Source: Arsenicitalea aurantiaca (GTDB taxonomy: Bacteria; Pseudomonadota; Alphaproteobacteria; Rhizobiales; Devosiaceae). From it: a stretch of DNA of 64,000 nucleotides. A program made the translations under genes and the position numbers. Below are positions 53,176-63,072 of this stretch, piece after piece; the stretch's first letter is position 1, and every line of letters starts with the position of its first letter. The notes under the pieces were generated by a model that did not search any database, was not told where the DNA came from, and saw nothing but the letters and a program-made list of their open reading frames with translations. The stretch covers positions 3,765 through 67,764 of the forward strand of contig NZ_RZNJ01000001.1 in NCBI RefSeq assembly GCF_003994485.1, written 5' to 3'.

Positions 53176-54945
53176 TCAGAGCGGCCAGAAGACGAGGATG
53201 GCGGGCACCGAAACGACAACGATGATGAGCTCGAGCGGCAGCCCGAAGCGGAAGTAATCGGTGAAGCGATAGCCGCCGGGCCCGAGGATCAGCAGATTGT
53301 TCTGGTGGCCGATGGGGGTGAGGAAGGCGCAGCTCGCGCCGATGGCAACGGCCATGAGGAAGGGATCGGGATTGACCTCGAGGGCGGTCGCGAGGCCATA
53401 GGCGATGGGCGCGGCAATGACGGCGGTAGCCGCGTTGTTGAGAATGTCCGAGAGCATCATGGTGACGACGAGGATGACCGTGAGGGCCACCCAGCCGGGC
53501 AGCGCGACGGTGAGCCCGGCGAGGCCCCCGGCGATGAGCGCGGTAGCCCCCGAGGTTTCGAGCGCGCCGCCCAGCGGGATGAGGGCGCCCAGGAGCACGA
53601 TGATCGGCCATTCGATGGCGTCGTAGAGTTCGCGCAGCGGCACGATATCGAAAAAGACGTAGGCGAGCACCGCGATGCCGAGCCCGATCGAAAGCGGCAG
53701 GAGCCCCAGCACCGAGAGCATGACCGCGCCGACGAAGAGGCCGATCGACAGCATCGCCTTGGAATGATCGGTGACGGTGGCGGTGGTGACGAGCGGCAGG
53801 CAATCGAGCCGCGCCATCACCGAGCCCAGCGATTCGCTGTTGCCGAGCAGCAGGAGCACGTCGCCCGCCTGGATGGGGGTGCGCCGCACGCGCTGCTTGA
53901 TGGTGCGGCCATTGCGCGAGATGCCGAGCAGCGACACGCCATAGGCGCGCAGCAGCTGCACGTCATTGGCGCTGCGCCCCAGGAGCCGGCTGTCGCGATT
54001 GACGACGGCTTCGGCAAAACTCATGTCCGAGGAGAGCGGGGCGGCGGTGCCGGCCTTGCCCTGGAAATCGAGCCCCATGGCGCCCGCGAAGCGGTTGAGC
54101 GCCTCGGTCGAGGCCTGGACGACGAGGAGGTCGCCTTCGCCCACTTCTTCGGCGAGGGCGCGGCCGGGCAGGCGCCGTCCCTTGCGCACGAGGCCGATGA
54201 GGGAAACGTCATTGTCGTCGGCGGGGGCGAGGAGGTCCCGCACGGTCTGGCCGATGGCCGCGGATTTGGGCCCGACGACGAGCTCGGTGACGAAATCCTC
54301 GATGGCCTTGAGCTCGGTGATGGCGCTGGAACCCGAACGCTGGGGAATGAGCCGCCAGCCGAAGAGCGCGATGAAGCCGATGCCGGCAGCGGCGCAGATG
54401 AGCCCGACGGGCGCATAGTCGAACATGGCGAAGGGGGTGCCGGTCATCTCGGCGCGGTAGGAGGCGACGATGATGTTGGCGGGCGTGCCGATGACGGTGA
54501 TGAGCCCGCCCAGAATGGTGGCCGAGGAGAGGGCCATCAAGGTTGCCGAGGGCGCGCGGCCGGCCTTCTGGGCGGCCTGGATGTCGACGGGCATGAGCAG
54601 GGCGAGCGCCGCGACATTGTTCATGAAGGCCGAGAGGATCGCCCCGATGCCGCCGATCTCGAGGATGTGGCGGGTGATCGAATGGGAGCTGTCGATGACG
54701 CGGCGGGTGACGAGCTCGACGGCGCCCGAGCGGGAGAGGCCGGTGGAGACGACGAGGACCAGCGCGACGATGATGGTCGCCTCGTGCCCGAAGCCGCTGA
54801 AGGCCTCGCGGGCCGGCACGACCCCGAGGACGACCCCGGCGAGCAGTGCTGCAAAGGAGACGATGTCGTAGCGGATCCGGCCCCAGACGAGCGTGCCCAG
54901 AAGGACCGCGAAAATGCAGATGAGCGTGATCTGCTCATAGCTCAT
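53176..54945 (-). CDS. SLC13-type permease with two TrkA-C domains
   Basis: The 589-residue protein has about ten to twelve membrane segments in two halves, with the family motifs FMNNVAALALLMP and TVIGTPANII in the first half and MMLSDILNNAATAVI in the second. Between them are two cytosolic TrkA-C (RCK_C) domains at about residues 210-290 and 310-375. This domain order is that of dicarboxylate/sulfate carriers of the SLC13/DASS type. The ATG at 54945 is chosen over one at 55002. The substrate is unknown. Confidence 0.93.
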   Translation of the reverse strand: MSYEQITLICIFAVLLGTLVWGRIRYDIVSFAALLAGVVLGVVPAREAFSGFGHEATIIVALVLVVSTGLSRSGAVELVTRRVIDSSHSITRHILEIGGIGAILSAFMNNVAALALLMPVDIQAAQKAGRAPSATLMALSSATILGGLITVIGTPANIIVASYRAEMTGTPFAMFDYAPVGLICAAAGIGFIALFGWRLIPQRSGSSAITELKAIEDFVTELVVGPKSAAIGQTVRDLLAPADDNDVSLIGLVRKGRRLPGRALAEEVGEGDLLVVQASTEALNRFAGAMGLDFQGKAGTAAPLSSDMSFAEAVVNRDSRLLGRSANDVQLLRAYGVSLLGISRNGRTIKQRVRRTPIQAGDVLLLLGNSESLGSVMARLDCLPLVTTATVTDHSKAMLSIGLFVGAVMLSVLGLLPLSIGLGIAVLAYVFFDIVPLRELYDAIEWPIIVLLGALIPLGGALETSGATALIAGGLAGLTVALPGWVALTVILVVTMMLSDILNNAATAVIAAPIAYGLATALEVNPDPFLMAVAIGASCAFLTPIGHQNNLLILGPGGYRFTDYFRFGLPLELIIVVVSVPAILVFWPL

Positions 54946-55078
54946 GGATTGGATGCCCCGCGAATGACCGGCGGACGCCCCGCAGCGCCCGTCCAGCGAC
55001 AATGGCCGGACGGCGCGAAGAGTTGCCGCGCGCTCCGCTTAGCCCATCGGGCGGGCGGAGGGAACGGTCCGCCGGGCA

Positions 55079-58000
55079 CTATTCGGCGGGTGCGGGCGGC
55101 GGCAGCGTCGCTGGCGTCGGCTCGGGGCGCCGGCCTGCTTCGTCGAGCTCGCGCCCTAGCCGGGCCTCCTCCTGCGCCTTGGGCTGGGAGAAGCGCGCCA
55201 GGAGCAGATAGGCGACGGGGGTGAGATAGAGGGTGGAGATGGCCGCAAAGCCGAGGCCCCCCACGATCACCCAGCCGAGCGCCTGGCGTGCCTCTGCACC
55301 CGCACCGCTTGCGAGCACGAGCGGCACGCCGCCCAGAATGGTGGCGAGCATGGTCATGGTGACGGGGCGCAGGCGGATGTTGGAGGCCTCCTCGATGGCC
55401 TCGCGGACCGAGCGGCCCTCATCGCGCAGCTGGTTGGCGAATTCGACGATGAGGATACCGTTCTTGGCCATGATGCCGACGACGAGCACGAGCCCGATCT
55501 GGCTGTAGATGTTGAGGCTGCCTCCGGTGACGAGCAGGGCATAGAGCCCCGCGGCGACCCCGAAGGGGACGGTCGCCATGACGATGATGGCGCTCCAGAG
55601 GCTTTCGAACTGTGCCGCGAGGACGAGCAGGATGATGACGAGCGCAAAGCCGAAGACGAGGAGGAGCGCATTGTTGGCCTCCCCGAGGGTCTTGGCTTCG
55701 GCGAGCGGGATGATCGCCATGCCCTCGGGCAGGATGGGGCGGGCGTATTCGAGCACCTGGGTATAGGCATCCCCGAGCGCGAGGCCGCCTTCTAGGCTTG
55801 CCGAGACGGGGACGGCGCGGCGCTGCTCCTCGCGCCGGAGGGAGGGCGCGATCGGCTCCTCGACGAGGGTCGCGATGGTCGACATGGGCAGGTAGCGCCC
55901 GTCGGCGGTGCGCACGAATAGGGTTTCGAGATCGCGCGGGTCGTTGACCGGATTGGTGGTCGAGACCATGCGGACGGTGAAGCTCGTGTCGTTGATGAAG
56001 ACGTTGCCGACATCGGTGCCGTCGATCATCGCCTGCATGGTGGTGCCGAGCCCGTTGATGTCGATGCCCAGAGCATCGGCGCGCTCGCGGTCTATGCTGA
56101 GGGTGAGCTGGGGCTGGGTGGCGTCGAAATCGACATTGATGCGCCCGAAGCGCCCGTCCTCCTCCATCACCTCGGCGATCTCGCGGGCGGTGGCGGCGAG
56201 GCGGGTATAGTCAGAGCCGACGACGGCGAACTGCAGGCCCGAGCCGCCGCCGCGAATGCCGAGGCTGTTGGGCTGGCCCACAAAGGCGCGGACGCCCGGG
56301 ACCTGCTGCATGAGCGCGTTCACCTCGGCGGCGATCTCGGCCTGGCTGCGCTCACGCTCGCCCCAGGGGGCGAGGGCGAGGTTGAGCATGCCGCCCGTGC
56401 CCCAGCCCGAGAGCACGAAGACCGATTCGATCTCGCCGCTTTCGACGAGCGGCTGGATCAGCTGCTCGACCCGCGTCATCTGGGTGCGGACATAGTCGAG
56501 GCTGACGGTGTTGGGCGCCGAGACGCGGAGCATGAGGTTCGAGCGATCCTCGGGCGGCGTGATCTCCTGGCGCAGATTGGAAAAGACGAAGAAGGACGAC
56601 GCCGCAAAGAGGAAAGCGATGAGGAGGACGACGAAGGGGTTGGCAAGCGCGACCCGGAGCGTGCCGGCATAAAGGCGCGAGAGCCCCCCGCCCAGGGTGC
56701 CGAGAACGCCCCCGCGCGGCGCGGCGCCGGCGGTATCGGCGCGCAGGAGGCGCGAGGCGATCATCGGGCCCATGGAGAGCGCCACGACCGAGGAAAGCAG
56801 CACCGCGATGGCGAGGGTGAAGCCGAACTCGCGGAAGAGCCGGCCGGTCTGCCCCTCGAGGAAGGAAAGGGGCACGAAGACGGCCGCCAGGGTGAGGGTG
56901 GTGGCGATGACCGCGAAGAACACTTCCTTGGTGCCGAGCACGGCAGCGGCGCGCGGGCCGGCGCCCAGCTGCTTGCGCCGCACGATGTTCTCGAGGACGA
57001 CGATCGCATCGTCGACGACGAGGCCGGTGGCGAGCACGAGCGCGAGGAGCGTCAGGATGTTGATCGAGAACCCGGCCGCATAGATGCCGGCGACGGCGCC
57101 GAGCAGCGCGATGGGCATGGCGACCGCCGGGACGACCGTCGCCCGCCAGTCGCGCAGGAAGAGGTAGATGATGACGATGACGACGAGGAGCGATACGAGG
57201 AGCGCGATCTGCACTTCGTGCAGCGCACCCTCGATGAAGATCGCATCATCGCTCGAGATGCGGATGTCGACGCCGGGCGGCAGGGTGGGGCGGAGGCTTT
57301 CGACTGCAGCCTGCACGCCATGGGAGATCTCGATGGTGTTGGACTGAGCCTGGCGCACGATGCCGAGCCCGATGCCGGGGCGCCCGTCCGAGCGGAGCGC
57401 GCTGGTGCTGGCGGCGGCATCGAAAACGACGGTCGCGACATCGCCGAGCCGCGTCCGGCCATTGATGATCAGCTCCTCGAACTGGCGGGGGGTGTTGATC
57501 TCGGAGACCGCGCGCACGGTGATGTTCTGGTTGGGGCCGTTGATCGAGCCGGCGGGCGTGTCGAAGGCGAGGGTGGACAGCGCATTGCGGATATCGGCGA
57601 CGGTGAGCCCGACGCTGGCGAGCTTGATCGGATCGACGTCGACCTCGAAAGCGGTGTTGCGCGTGCCGTAGATCTGGACCTCGGCGACGCCCGGGACCGC
57701 GGCGAGGCGCTCGGAGATCACGTCCTCGACGAGGGTGGTGAGCTCGGAGACGGGGAGGGTATCGGCGGTGACGGCGAGCTGGATCACCGCCTGGGCGTCC
57801 GCATCGGCCTTGAAGATGGTGGGGGCATCGACCCCGTCGGGGAGCGAGCGGGTGATGCGGCTCAGCGCATCGCGCACGTCCGAGGTCGCGACATCGATAT
57901 CGGTGCCATCGGTGAAGGCGAGGGTGACGCGGCTCGAGCCGTTGGAGGAGCGCGAGGAAATCGAGCTCACGCCCTGGACGCGCGCCACGGCGCCCTCGAC

Positions 58001-58228
58001 CACTGCCGTGATCTCGCGATCGACGGTTTCGGCGGCGGCGCCGCTGAAGGAGGTGGAGACCGAGAGCACCGGCTGCTCGACGCTCGGGAGCTCGCGAACC
58101 TCGACGCCGATGAGGGCGGCAAGGCCGGCCACCACGATGAGCGCGTTGACGACGGCGGCGAGGACCGGCCGGCGCACGAAGAGCGCCGCCAGTGTGCCGC
58201 CGCGCTCGTTTTTCTGGGCGATGGACAT
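55079..58228 (-). CDS. RND efflux transporter, inner-membrane pump (AcrB/MexB-type)
   Basis: The 1049-residue protein is a full RND pump with twelve membrane segments and two periplasmic loops. The proton-relay aspartates are in LATGLVVDDAIVVLENI. The start LFVRRPVLAAVVNALIVVAG is the usual first helix. It uses the proton gradient to export hydrophobic compounds. It lies 15 bases after the adaptor gene on the same strand. No outer-membrane channel gene and no local regulator are visible, so it probably uses a shared TolC. Confidence 0.96.
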   Translation of the reverse strand: MSIAQKNERGGTLAALFVRRPVLAAVVNALIVVAGLAALIGVEVRELPSVEQPVLSVSTSFSGAAAETVDREITAVVEGAVARVQGVSSISSRSSNGSSRVTLAFTDGTDIDVATSDVRDALSRITRSLPDGVDAPTIFKADADAQAVIQLAVTADTLPVSELTTLVEDVISERLAAVPGVAEVQIYGTRNTAFEVDVDPIKLASVGLTVADIRNALSTLAFDTPAGSINGPNQNITVRAVSEINTPRQFEELIINGRTRLGDVATVVFDAAASTSALRSDGRPGIGLGIVRQAQSNTIEISHGVQAAVESLRPTLPPGVDIRISSDDAIFIEGALHEVQIALLVSLLVVIVIIYLFLRDWRATVVPAVAMPIALLGAVAGIYAAGFSINILTLLALVLATGLVVDDAIVVLENIVRRKQLGAGPRAAAVLGTKEVFFAVIATTLTLAAVFVPLSFLEGQTGRLFREFGFTLAIAVLLSSVVALSMGPMIASRLLRADTAGAAPRGGVLGTLGGGLSRLYAGTLRVALANPFVVLLIAFLFAASSFFVFSNLRQEITPPEDRSNLMLRVSAPNTVSLDYVRTQMTRVEQLIQPLVESGEIESVFVLSGWGTGGMLNLALAPWGERERSQAEIAAEVNALMQQVPGVRAFVGQPNSLGIRGGGSGLQFAVVGSDYTRLAATAREIAEVMEEDGRFGRINVDFDATQPQLTLSIDRERADALGIDINGLGTTMQAMIDGTDVGNVFINDTSFTVRMVSTTNPVNDPRDLETLFVRTADGRYLPMSTIATLVEEPIAPSLRREEQRRAVPVSASLEGGLALGDAYTQVLEYARPILPEGMAIIPLAEAKTLGEANNALLLVFGFALVIILLVLAAQFESLWSAIIVMATVPFGVAAGLYALLVTGGSLNIYSQIGLVLVVGIMAKNGILIVEFANQLRDEGRSVREAIEEASNIRLRPVTMTMLATILGGVPLVLASGAGAEARQALGWVIVGGLGFAAISTLYLTPVAYLLLARFSQPKAQEEARLGRELDEAGRRPEPTPATLPPPAPAE

Positions 58229-58242
58229 CGGGCGCTCCTTGA

Positions 58243-59712
58243 TCAGCCTTCGGCGCCCGAAGGGGCGGACCGGTTGGGCGGAGGAAGAGGGAGGGGCGGG
58301 GTGGCGGGCGCAGCGGTCTCCGGCGCTGCGTCCGGATCGTCGGCGGTGGCCGCGGGATCGTCGGTCGCCGGTGCGGCCTCGGTGGGCTCGGGCTCTGCGG
58401 GCGGCGCGATGGCGGCCGAGGCCGGGGCGACGCGGACCGGCTCGGCTTCGGCGACCGTGGGCGTCGTGGGCGAAGCCGGGGCACGGGCGGCGGCGACGGG
58501 CGGTTCGCCATCGAGCAGGCGCACCGGCGCGCCATCGCTCAGCTGCAGGATGCCTTCGGTGATGATGGCGTCGCCAGCCTCGATGTCGCCGCGCACGAGC
58601 ACGCCATCGCTGTTGCGCTGGACGATCTCGGCCATGATGCGGCGCGCCGTGCCCTCCTCGTATTTCCAGACATAGGAGCCTTCGGCCGACCAGAGGATGG
58701 CGAGGGGATTGACGGTGGGGAAGGTTTCACCGGGAAAGGTCAGCTCTACCGAAAAGGACATGCCCGGACGCAGCAGGCCATCTTCATTGGGGAGGGCGGC
58801 CTGCACCTGGAGGGTGCGGCTGGCCGCATCGATGCGGTTGTCGACGGCGCTGATCTCGCCCTCGAAATGCCGGCCCGAGAGCGCCACGGCGGTGGCGCCG
58901 ACCGCCATGCCCGGGCGGATGGCCGAGGCGTAGCGCTCGGGCACCCAGAAATCGACGAGGATTTCGGCATTGTCCTCGACGGTCGTGACCGGGCTCTGGG
59001 CGGTCAGATAATTGCCCGGGCGGACCTGGAAGAGCCCCACAGTGCCGCCGATGGGCGTGGTGATGGCGCGGCGCTCGAGAGCGAGCTCGGCCTCCTGGAG
59101 GGCAAGGCGGGCATTGTCGGCGGCGAGCTGGGCGGTGTTGAGCTGGACGGTGGAGGCCGAATTGGTGCGGGCGAGCTCGGCGGTGCGCGTGAGGGCGGCA
59201 TCGGCATCGGCGAAGGCGAGGCGCGCACGCTCGACCGCGATGGTCTCGCTTTCGGAATTGAGCTGGCCGATGACGTCGCCGGCCTCGACCGTGGCGCCGG
59301 GGCGCACGGCGAGATCGACGAGCGTGCCGCCGGCAGAGGAGACGACGGTGACCGAGCGCGAGGAGGAGCCCTCGCCGATCGCGATCAGCCTGTCATTGAT
59401 GGTGGCGGTGCCTGCGGGCGAGACCGAGACGATGAGCTCGCGCCCGCCGCCGCCGAAGCCGCCGCGGCCGCCCCCGCCGCCGCCACGCCCTGCGCCGGGA
59501 CTGCCGCCGGGGCCCGCCTGGGGCGTCGCCGCCTCGGCGGTTTCGAGCATGGGCAGGGGTATGCCGAGCCGCGCCAGCGTCTCGGCCGAGCCGGGGACGA
59601 AGAACACATAGGCGGTGCCGGCAAGGACGAGCAGGACCAGCGAAATCAGCAATTGCCTCAGCAAGCGGGAGCACCTCGGCGCAATGGATCCGGAGAGCCG
59701 GGACACTAGCAT
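58243..59712 (-). CDS. RND efflux periplasmic adaptor (MFP family)
   Basis: The 489-residue adaptor has one N-terminal membrane helix (LLISLVLLVLAGTAYVFF), a glycine-rich linker (about residues 55-80, almost only G and R), a lipoyl/hairpin part (VVSSAGGTLVDLAVRPGATVEAGDVIGQL) and beta-barrel sections (PFIG-like GGTVGLFQVRPGNYL). The last 80 residues are an acidic, proline/alanine-rich tail, unusual for the family. I use the ATG at 59712; a TTG at 59748 is less likely. It forms one operon with the pump. Confidence 0.92.
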   Translation of the reverse strand: MLVSRLSGSIAPRCSRLLRQLLISLVLLVLAGTAYVFFVPGSAETLARLGIPLPMLETAEAATPQAGPGGSPGAGRGGGGGGRGGFGGGGRELIVSVSPAGTATINDRLIAIGEGSSSRSVTVVSSAGGTLVDLAVRPGATVEAGDVIGQLNSESETIAVERARLAFADADAALTRTAELARTNSASTVQLNTAQLAADNARLALQEAELALERRAITTPIGGTVGLFQVRPGNYLTAQSPVTTVEDNAEILVDFWVPERYASAIRPGMAVGATAVALSGRHFEGEISAVDNRIDAASRTLQVQAALPNEDGLLRPGMSFSVELTFPGETFPTVNPLAILWSAEGSYVWKYEEGTARRIMAEIVQRNSDGVLVRGDIEAGDAIITEGILQLSDGAPVRLLDGEPPVAAARAPASPTTPTVAEAEPVRVAPASAAIAPPAEPEPTEAAPATDDPAATADDPDAAPETAAPATPPLPLPPPNRSAPSGAEG

Positions 59713-59832
59713 CGCATGACTGCGCCGCACGTTAAATCGCCGTAACAATTTCGTAGGCCCGGTGGGCGGCCTTCGCGCAATTCCCAGCGTCCCGATTCTG
59801 GGCTAGAGCATGGGCGGAGGCAGAAGGAGGCC

Positions 59833-60801
59833 ATGCCCATGTTCGTCGTCGGGGGAGAGAGCCTGATCGATCTCGTTTCGGAGCCCACGGGCCCGGACGG
59901 GGTGATCCGGATGACCGCGCACCAGGGCGGCTCGCCCTATAATTGCGCGATTGCGCTGGCGCGGCTCGGTATGGAGAGCGGGTTTTTATGCCCGATCAGC
60001 AAGGACGGGTTCGGCACCTATCTGATGGGACCGCTGGAGGCGGCAGGCGTGCGGCCGCTCCTCGTGGAACGCGTCGCCGCCCCTTCGACGCTGGCGGTGG
60101 TGACGCTCGATGCGCGCGGGGCCGCGCAATATGAATTCTATCGCGGCGCCGATCGGGCGTTCACCCGCGAGGGCCTGATTGCGGCGCTGCCGGAGCGGCC
60201 GGCGCTCTTCCAGATCGGCGGGTTCTGCCCGATCCTTCCCGAGGATGCGGAGGTCTGGCTCGACGTGGCCGAGGCGGCCGCGGCGCGTGGCGCGACGCTC
60301 TCGATCGACCCCAATGTGCGGCCGTCGCTCGTTGCCGATTTCGAGGCTTACCGGGCGCGGCTCGACCGGTTCCTCGACATTGCGCACCTTATCAAGCTCT
60401 CCGAGGAGGATCTTGCGGCGCTCGATCCGCAGCGTTCCATCGCGGCGCATGCGGCGGCGCTGCTCGAGCGCCCCAATTGCGAGATGGTGGTGGTGACGCT
60501 GGGGGAGAAGGGCTCGCGCGCCTTTACCGCGGCAGGCGAGGCGGAGGCCGGCATATACCGTCCGGCCGTCTTCGGGGACACGGTGGGCGCGGGGGATTCG
60601 CTGATGGCGGGGGTGCTGACGCATCTGGCCGAGGCGGGCGCGCTCGTGCCGGGGCGGCTGGGCGCGACGGGACCGGAGGGGCTTGATGCAATGCTCCGGT
60701 TCGGCGCGGTGGTCGCCGGGCTCAACTGCGCCGAAAAGGGCTGCCGACCGCCCTCGCGGGAGGCGGTGGAGGGGGTGCTGGGAGGCGGGCTCAGTCGATG
60801 A
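59833..60801 (+). CDS. PfkB-family carbohydrate kinase
   Basis: The 322-residue protein is a ribokinase/fructokinase-type enzyme. It has the start VVGGESLIDLV and the sugar-binding QGGSPYNCAIALARLG, IDPNVRPSL, LSEEDL, and the catalytic DTVGAGDSLMAG with its anion hole. Fructokinase is the nearest guess from these motifs, but ribo- or ketohexokinase is possible. GGAGG precedes the ATG. Its end overlaps the stop of the convergent ParE gene by eleven bases. Confidence 0.93.
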   Translation: MPMFVVGGESLIDLVSEPTGPDGVIRMTAHQGGSPYNCAIALARLGMESGFLCPISKDGFGTYLMGPLEAAGVRPLLVERVAAPSTLAVVTLDARGAAQYEFYRGADRAFTREGLIAALPERPALFQIGGFCPILPEDAEVWLDVAEAAAARGATLSIDPNVRPSLVADFEAYRARLDRFLDIAHLIKLSEEDLAALDPQRSIAAHAAALLERPNCEMVVVTLGEKGSRAFTAAGEAEAGIYRPAVFGDTVGAGDSLMAGVLTHLAEAGALVPGRLGATGPEGLDAMLRFGAVVAGLNCAEKGCRPPSREAVEGVLGGGLSR

Positions 60802-61090
60802 AGAGGTCAGGCTCCGCCTGCCGGGCGGCGTTGAGCGCACGCACGAGAATGAGGCTGTTGCCTTCGATCCGGTAGTAAAGCGCGTAGTTGCCGACCGGAA
60901 AGCTGCGCAGGCCTGGCGCGAGCTCGCCGCGCTCGCGGCCCATGGCAGGCGCTGCGGCCAGCGTATGAAGGACCTCCATGAGCCGCCTCAGGTGACGGTC
61001 TGCGGCCGAAACGCTGTCCTCGGCGATGAAAGCCCAGATATCGAAGAGATCGGCCTCCGCTGCCGGAGAGCGTAAAATCTCAAGCGGCAT
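60791..61090 (-). CDS. parE: ParE-type toxin
   Basis: The 99-residue protein is a RelE/ParE-superfamily toxin (ILRSPAAEADLFDIWAFIAED, then PAMGRERGELAPGLRSFPVGNYALYYRIEG). ParE toxins usually act on DNA gyrase; the exact target here is not known. Its start overlaps the end of the antitoxin gene by eleven bases, giving coupled translation. It converges on the sugar kinase gene. Confidence 0.92.
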   Translation of the reverse strand: MPLEILRSPAAEADLFDIWAFIAEDSVSAADRHLRRLMEVLHTLAAAPAMGRERGELAPGLRSFPVGNYALYYRIEGNSLILVRALNAARQAEPDLFID

Positions 61091-61340
61091 CGCGCCCGGC
61101 CTTCCGATGGCGGGCCTCGGCGATAATTGCTTCGATATCGAGGGGCTCCGGCTCGCCTTCTAGGCCTTCGGCGATGGCCTGGCGGAGGGCATCGAGCTTG
61201 AGGGCGCGCAATTGCTCACGCTCTTCCATGAGGCGGAGGCCGTCGCGCAGGACCTCGCTGGCGCTGGCGTAGCGCCCGCTTTCGACCATTTCGCGGACGA
61301 AGGCCTCGTAATGGGCGCCGATCGTGTAGCTTGAGGGCAT
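61080..61340 (-). CDS. parD: ParD-type antitoxin
   Basis: The 86-residue antitoxin has an N-terminal ribbon-helix-helix (SYTIGAHYEAFVREMVESGRYASASEVLRDGLRLMEER) and a disordered acidic C-terminus that would wrap around ParE. The ATG at 61340 has GGAGA upstream; a longer start at 61367 would begin inside the operator. Together they form a self-regulating toxin-antitoxin unit, placed directly after nadB. Its operator is at 61363-61380. Confidence 0.92.
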   Translation of the reverse strand: MPSSYTIGAHYEAFVREMVESGRYASASEVLRDGLRLMEEREQLRALKLDALRQAIAEGLEGEPEPLDIEAIIAEARHRKAGRDAA

Positions 61341-61362
61341 GGCAGGTCTCCTTTGCCCATCG

Positions 61363-61380
61363 ATCATAGCATTTTATGAT
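61363..61380 (-). promoter_or_regulatory. Operator of the parDE operon
   Basis: ATCATAGCATTTTATGAT is a perfect inverted repeat with ATCATA and TATGAT arms and six bases between. It lies 22 bases before the parD start, in an AT-rich patch between nadB and parD. ParD-type antitoxins bind such palindromes through their ribbon-helix-helix. The presence of this promoter means that parDE need not depend on nadB transcription. Confidence 0.6.
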
Positions 61381-61397
61381 AGCGGTCGGAAGAGCGC

Positions 61398-62993
61398 TCA
61401 GCCAGCGGCCTCGGCACGCAGCGCGAGCGCTTCGGCGAGAGTCATCACGGTGTGGTGCTGCCAGGCGGGGTTCTCGGCGGGGAAGTCGGTGCGGAAATGC
61501 CCGCCGCGGCTTTCCTCGCGCTTCAGCGCACCGGCGGCAACGAGGGTCGCCGAGGTCACCATGTTGAGATAGGCGCGGGTAACGCCCTCGGCATGGGCCT
61601 CGAGATGGGCAAGCCGGCGCAGAGCCTCGCGCAGGCCCGTGGCGTCGCGCTCGACCCCGACGAGATCGGTCATCACCTGCCGGAGGTCGCGGACGGCCTT
61701 GAGGTTGCGCAGGAGATCCTCGGCGGCTTCGCCCTTCTCCTCGTCCCAGGCGATGCCGGGAAAGGGGGCGAGCTGGGCGCGGATGGGCTCGAGCCCGGAA
61801 ATGTCCTCGGCGATGCGCGCGCCATAGACCACCGCTTCGAGAAGGGAATTGGAGGCGAGCCGATTGGCGCCGTGAAGGCCCGTGCAGCTGGCCTCCCCGC
61901 AGACCCAGAGGCCAGGAAGCGAGGACCGGCCGGTGGCGTCCACCTTGACCCCGCCCATGTGGTAATGGGCGGCAGGGGTGACCGGGATCAGGCCCGAAAC
62001 GGGGTCGATGCCGGCCTCGGCGCAATAGCGGGCGACGGTGGGGAAGCGGGTGAGGATATCGGCGCCGAGCGCCGCGCGGGTGTCGAGGAAGACTTTGCGC
62101 CCGGCGCGGATCTGGCGGAAATTGGCGCGGGCGACGATGTCGCGCGGGGCGAGCTCGGCATCGGGATGGATCCCCGGCATGAAGCGTTCGCCCAGATCGT
62201 TGACGAGGATGGCGCCTTCCCCGCGCAGCGCTTCGGTGGCGAGAGGGGCCGGATCGGCGCCGGTCGCAATGGCGGTGGGGTGAAACTGGACGAACTCGGC
62301 ATCCCCGATCAGCGCGCCGGCGCGGGCCGCCATGCCCATGGCGTGGCCACGCACGCTCGAGGGGTTGGTGGTGACCGCATAGAGCCCCCCGAGCCCGCCG
62401 GCGGCGAGGATGGTGGCGCGGGCGCGGATCAGGATCGGCTCGATGTAGCGATCCCCGAGCTTGCGGCAATAGACCCCGATGACGCGGCCATCGGCGCGGG
62501 CGAGGTCGACTGCGGTGATGCCTTCCACGATGCGGATCGAGGGGGTGCGCCGCACTTCGGCGATCATCGCCTGCATGATGGCATAGCCCGCCCGGTCGCC
62601 CTCGACGCGCACGACGCGGTTGCGCGAATGGGCAGCTTCGCGCCCGAGGAGGTAATGGCCCGCCGCGTCGCGGTCGAAGGGCGTGCCCCAGCGGGCGAGG
62701 TCCTCGATGCGGGCGGCGGCTTCGGCGGTGACCGATTCGGCGATGGCATGATCGACGATGCCGGCGCCGGCGGTCTCGGTGTCGAGCGCATGGGCATGGG
62801 CGGTGTCGCCCTCGCCGACGGCGGCCGCGACCCCGCCCTGCGCCCAGGCCGAGGAGGCGCCCGAGCCGAGGGGCTTGGGCGAAAGCACCGTTACCGGACG
62901 GGGGGCGAGCTTGAGCGCGCAGAAGAGCCCGGCAAGACCAGCCCCGACGATCAGCGCGCCATCGGCGTTCAGCGTGTTGTCGAAGGCGCTCAT
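61398..62993 (-). CDS. nadB: L-aspartate oxidase
   Basis: NadB oxidises L-aspartate to iminoaspartate, the first step of de novo NAD synthesis, using FAD. The 531-residue protein has the FAD-binding start ALIVGAGLAGLFCALKL, SGASSAWAQGGVAAA, the active-site segment FVQFHPTA, the HYHMGGVKVD histidines, and the GLHGANRLASNSLLEAVVYG end of the flavoprotein domain. A C-terminal helical tail is normal. It lies on the same strand as nadA, but a methyltransferase gene is between them. Confidence 0.96.
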   Translation of the reverse strand: MSAFDNTLNADGALIVGAGLAGLFCALKLAPRPVTVLSPKPLGSGASSAWAQGGVAAAVGEGDTAHAHALDTETAGAGIVDHAIAESVTAEAAARIEDLARWGTPFDRDAAGHYLLGREAAHSRNRVVRVEGDRAGYAIMQAMIAEVRRTPSIRIVEGITAVDLARADGRVIGVYCRKLGDRYIEPILIRARATILAAGGLGGLYAVTTNPSSVRGHAMGMAARAGALIGDAEFVQFHPTAIATGADPAPLATEALRGEGAILVNDLGERFMPGIHPDAELAPRDIVARANFRQIRAGRKVFLDTRAALGADILTRFPTVARYCAEAGIDPVSGLIPVTPAAHYHMGGVKVDATGRSSLPGLWVCGEASCTGLHGANRLASNSLLEAVVYGARIAEDISGLEPIRAQLAPFPGIAWDEEKGEAAEDLLRNLKAVRDLRQVMTDLVGVERDATGLREALRRLAHLEAHAEGVTRAYLNMVTSATLVAAGALKREESRGGHFRTDFPAENPAWQHHTVMTLAEALALRAEAAG

Positions 62994-63072
62994 GGACTTT
63001 CCTCAGGGACGGGCCGGGCCCGGGACAGGGTGGGTGCTCTCGCAGCGGGAGGTTCGCGGCCTCGGAGGGCGC

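Noticed and set aside
53089-55224. A 711-codon open frame on the plus strand across the SLC13 permease
   Set aside because: It is the antisense of the permease gene, rich in G, D, E and A in a pattern set by GC bias, and the minus-strand reading has clear transporter motifs.
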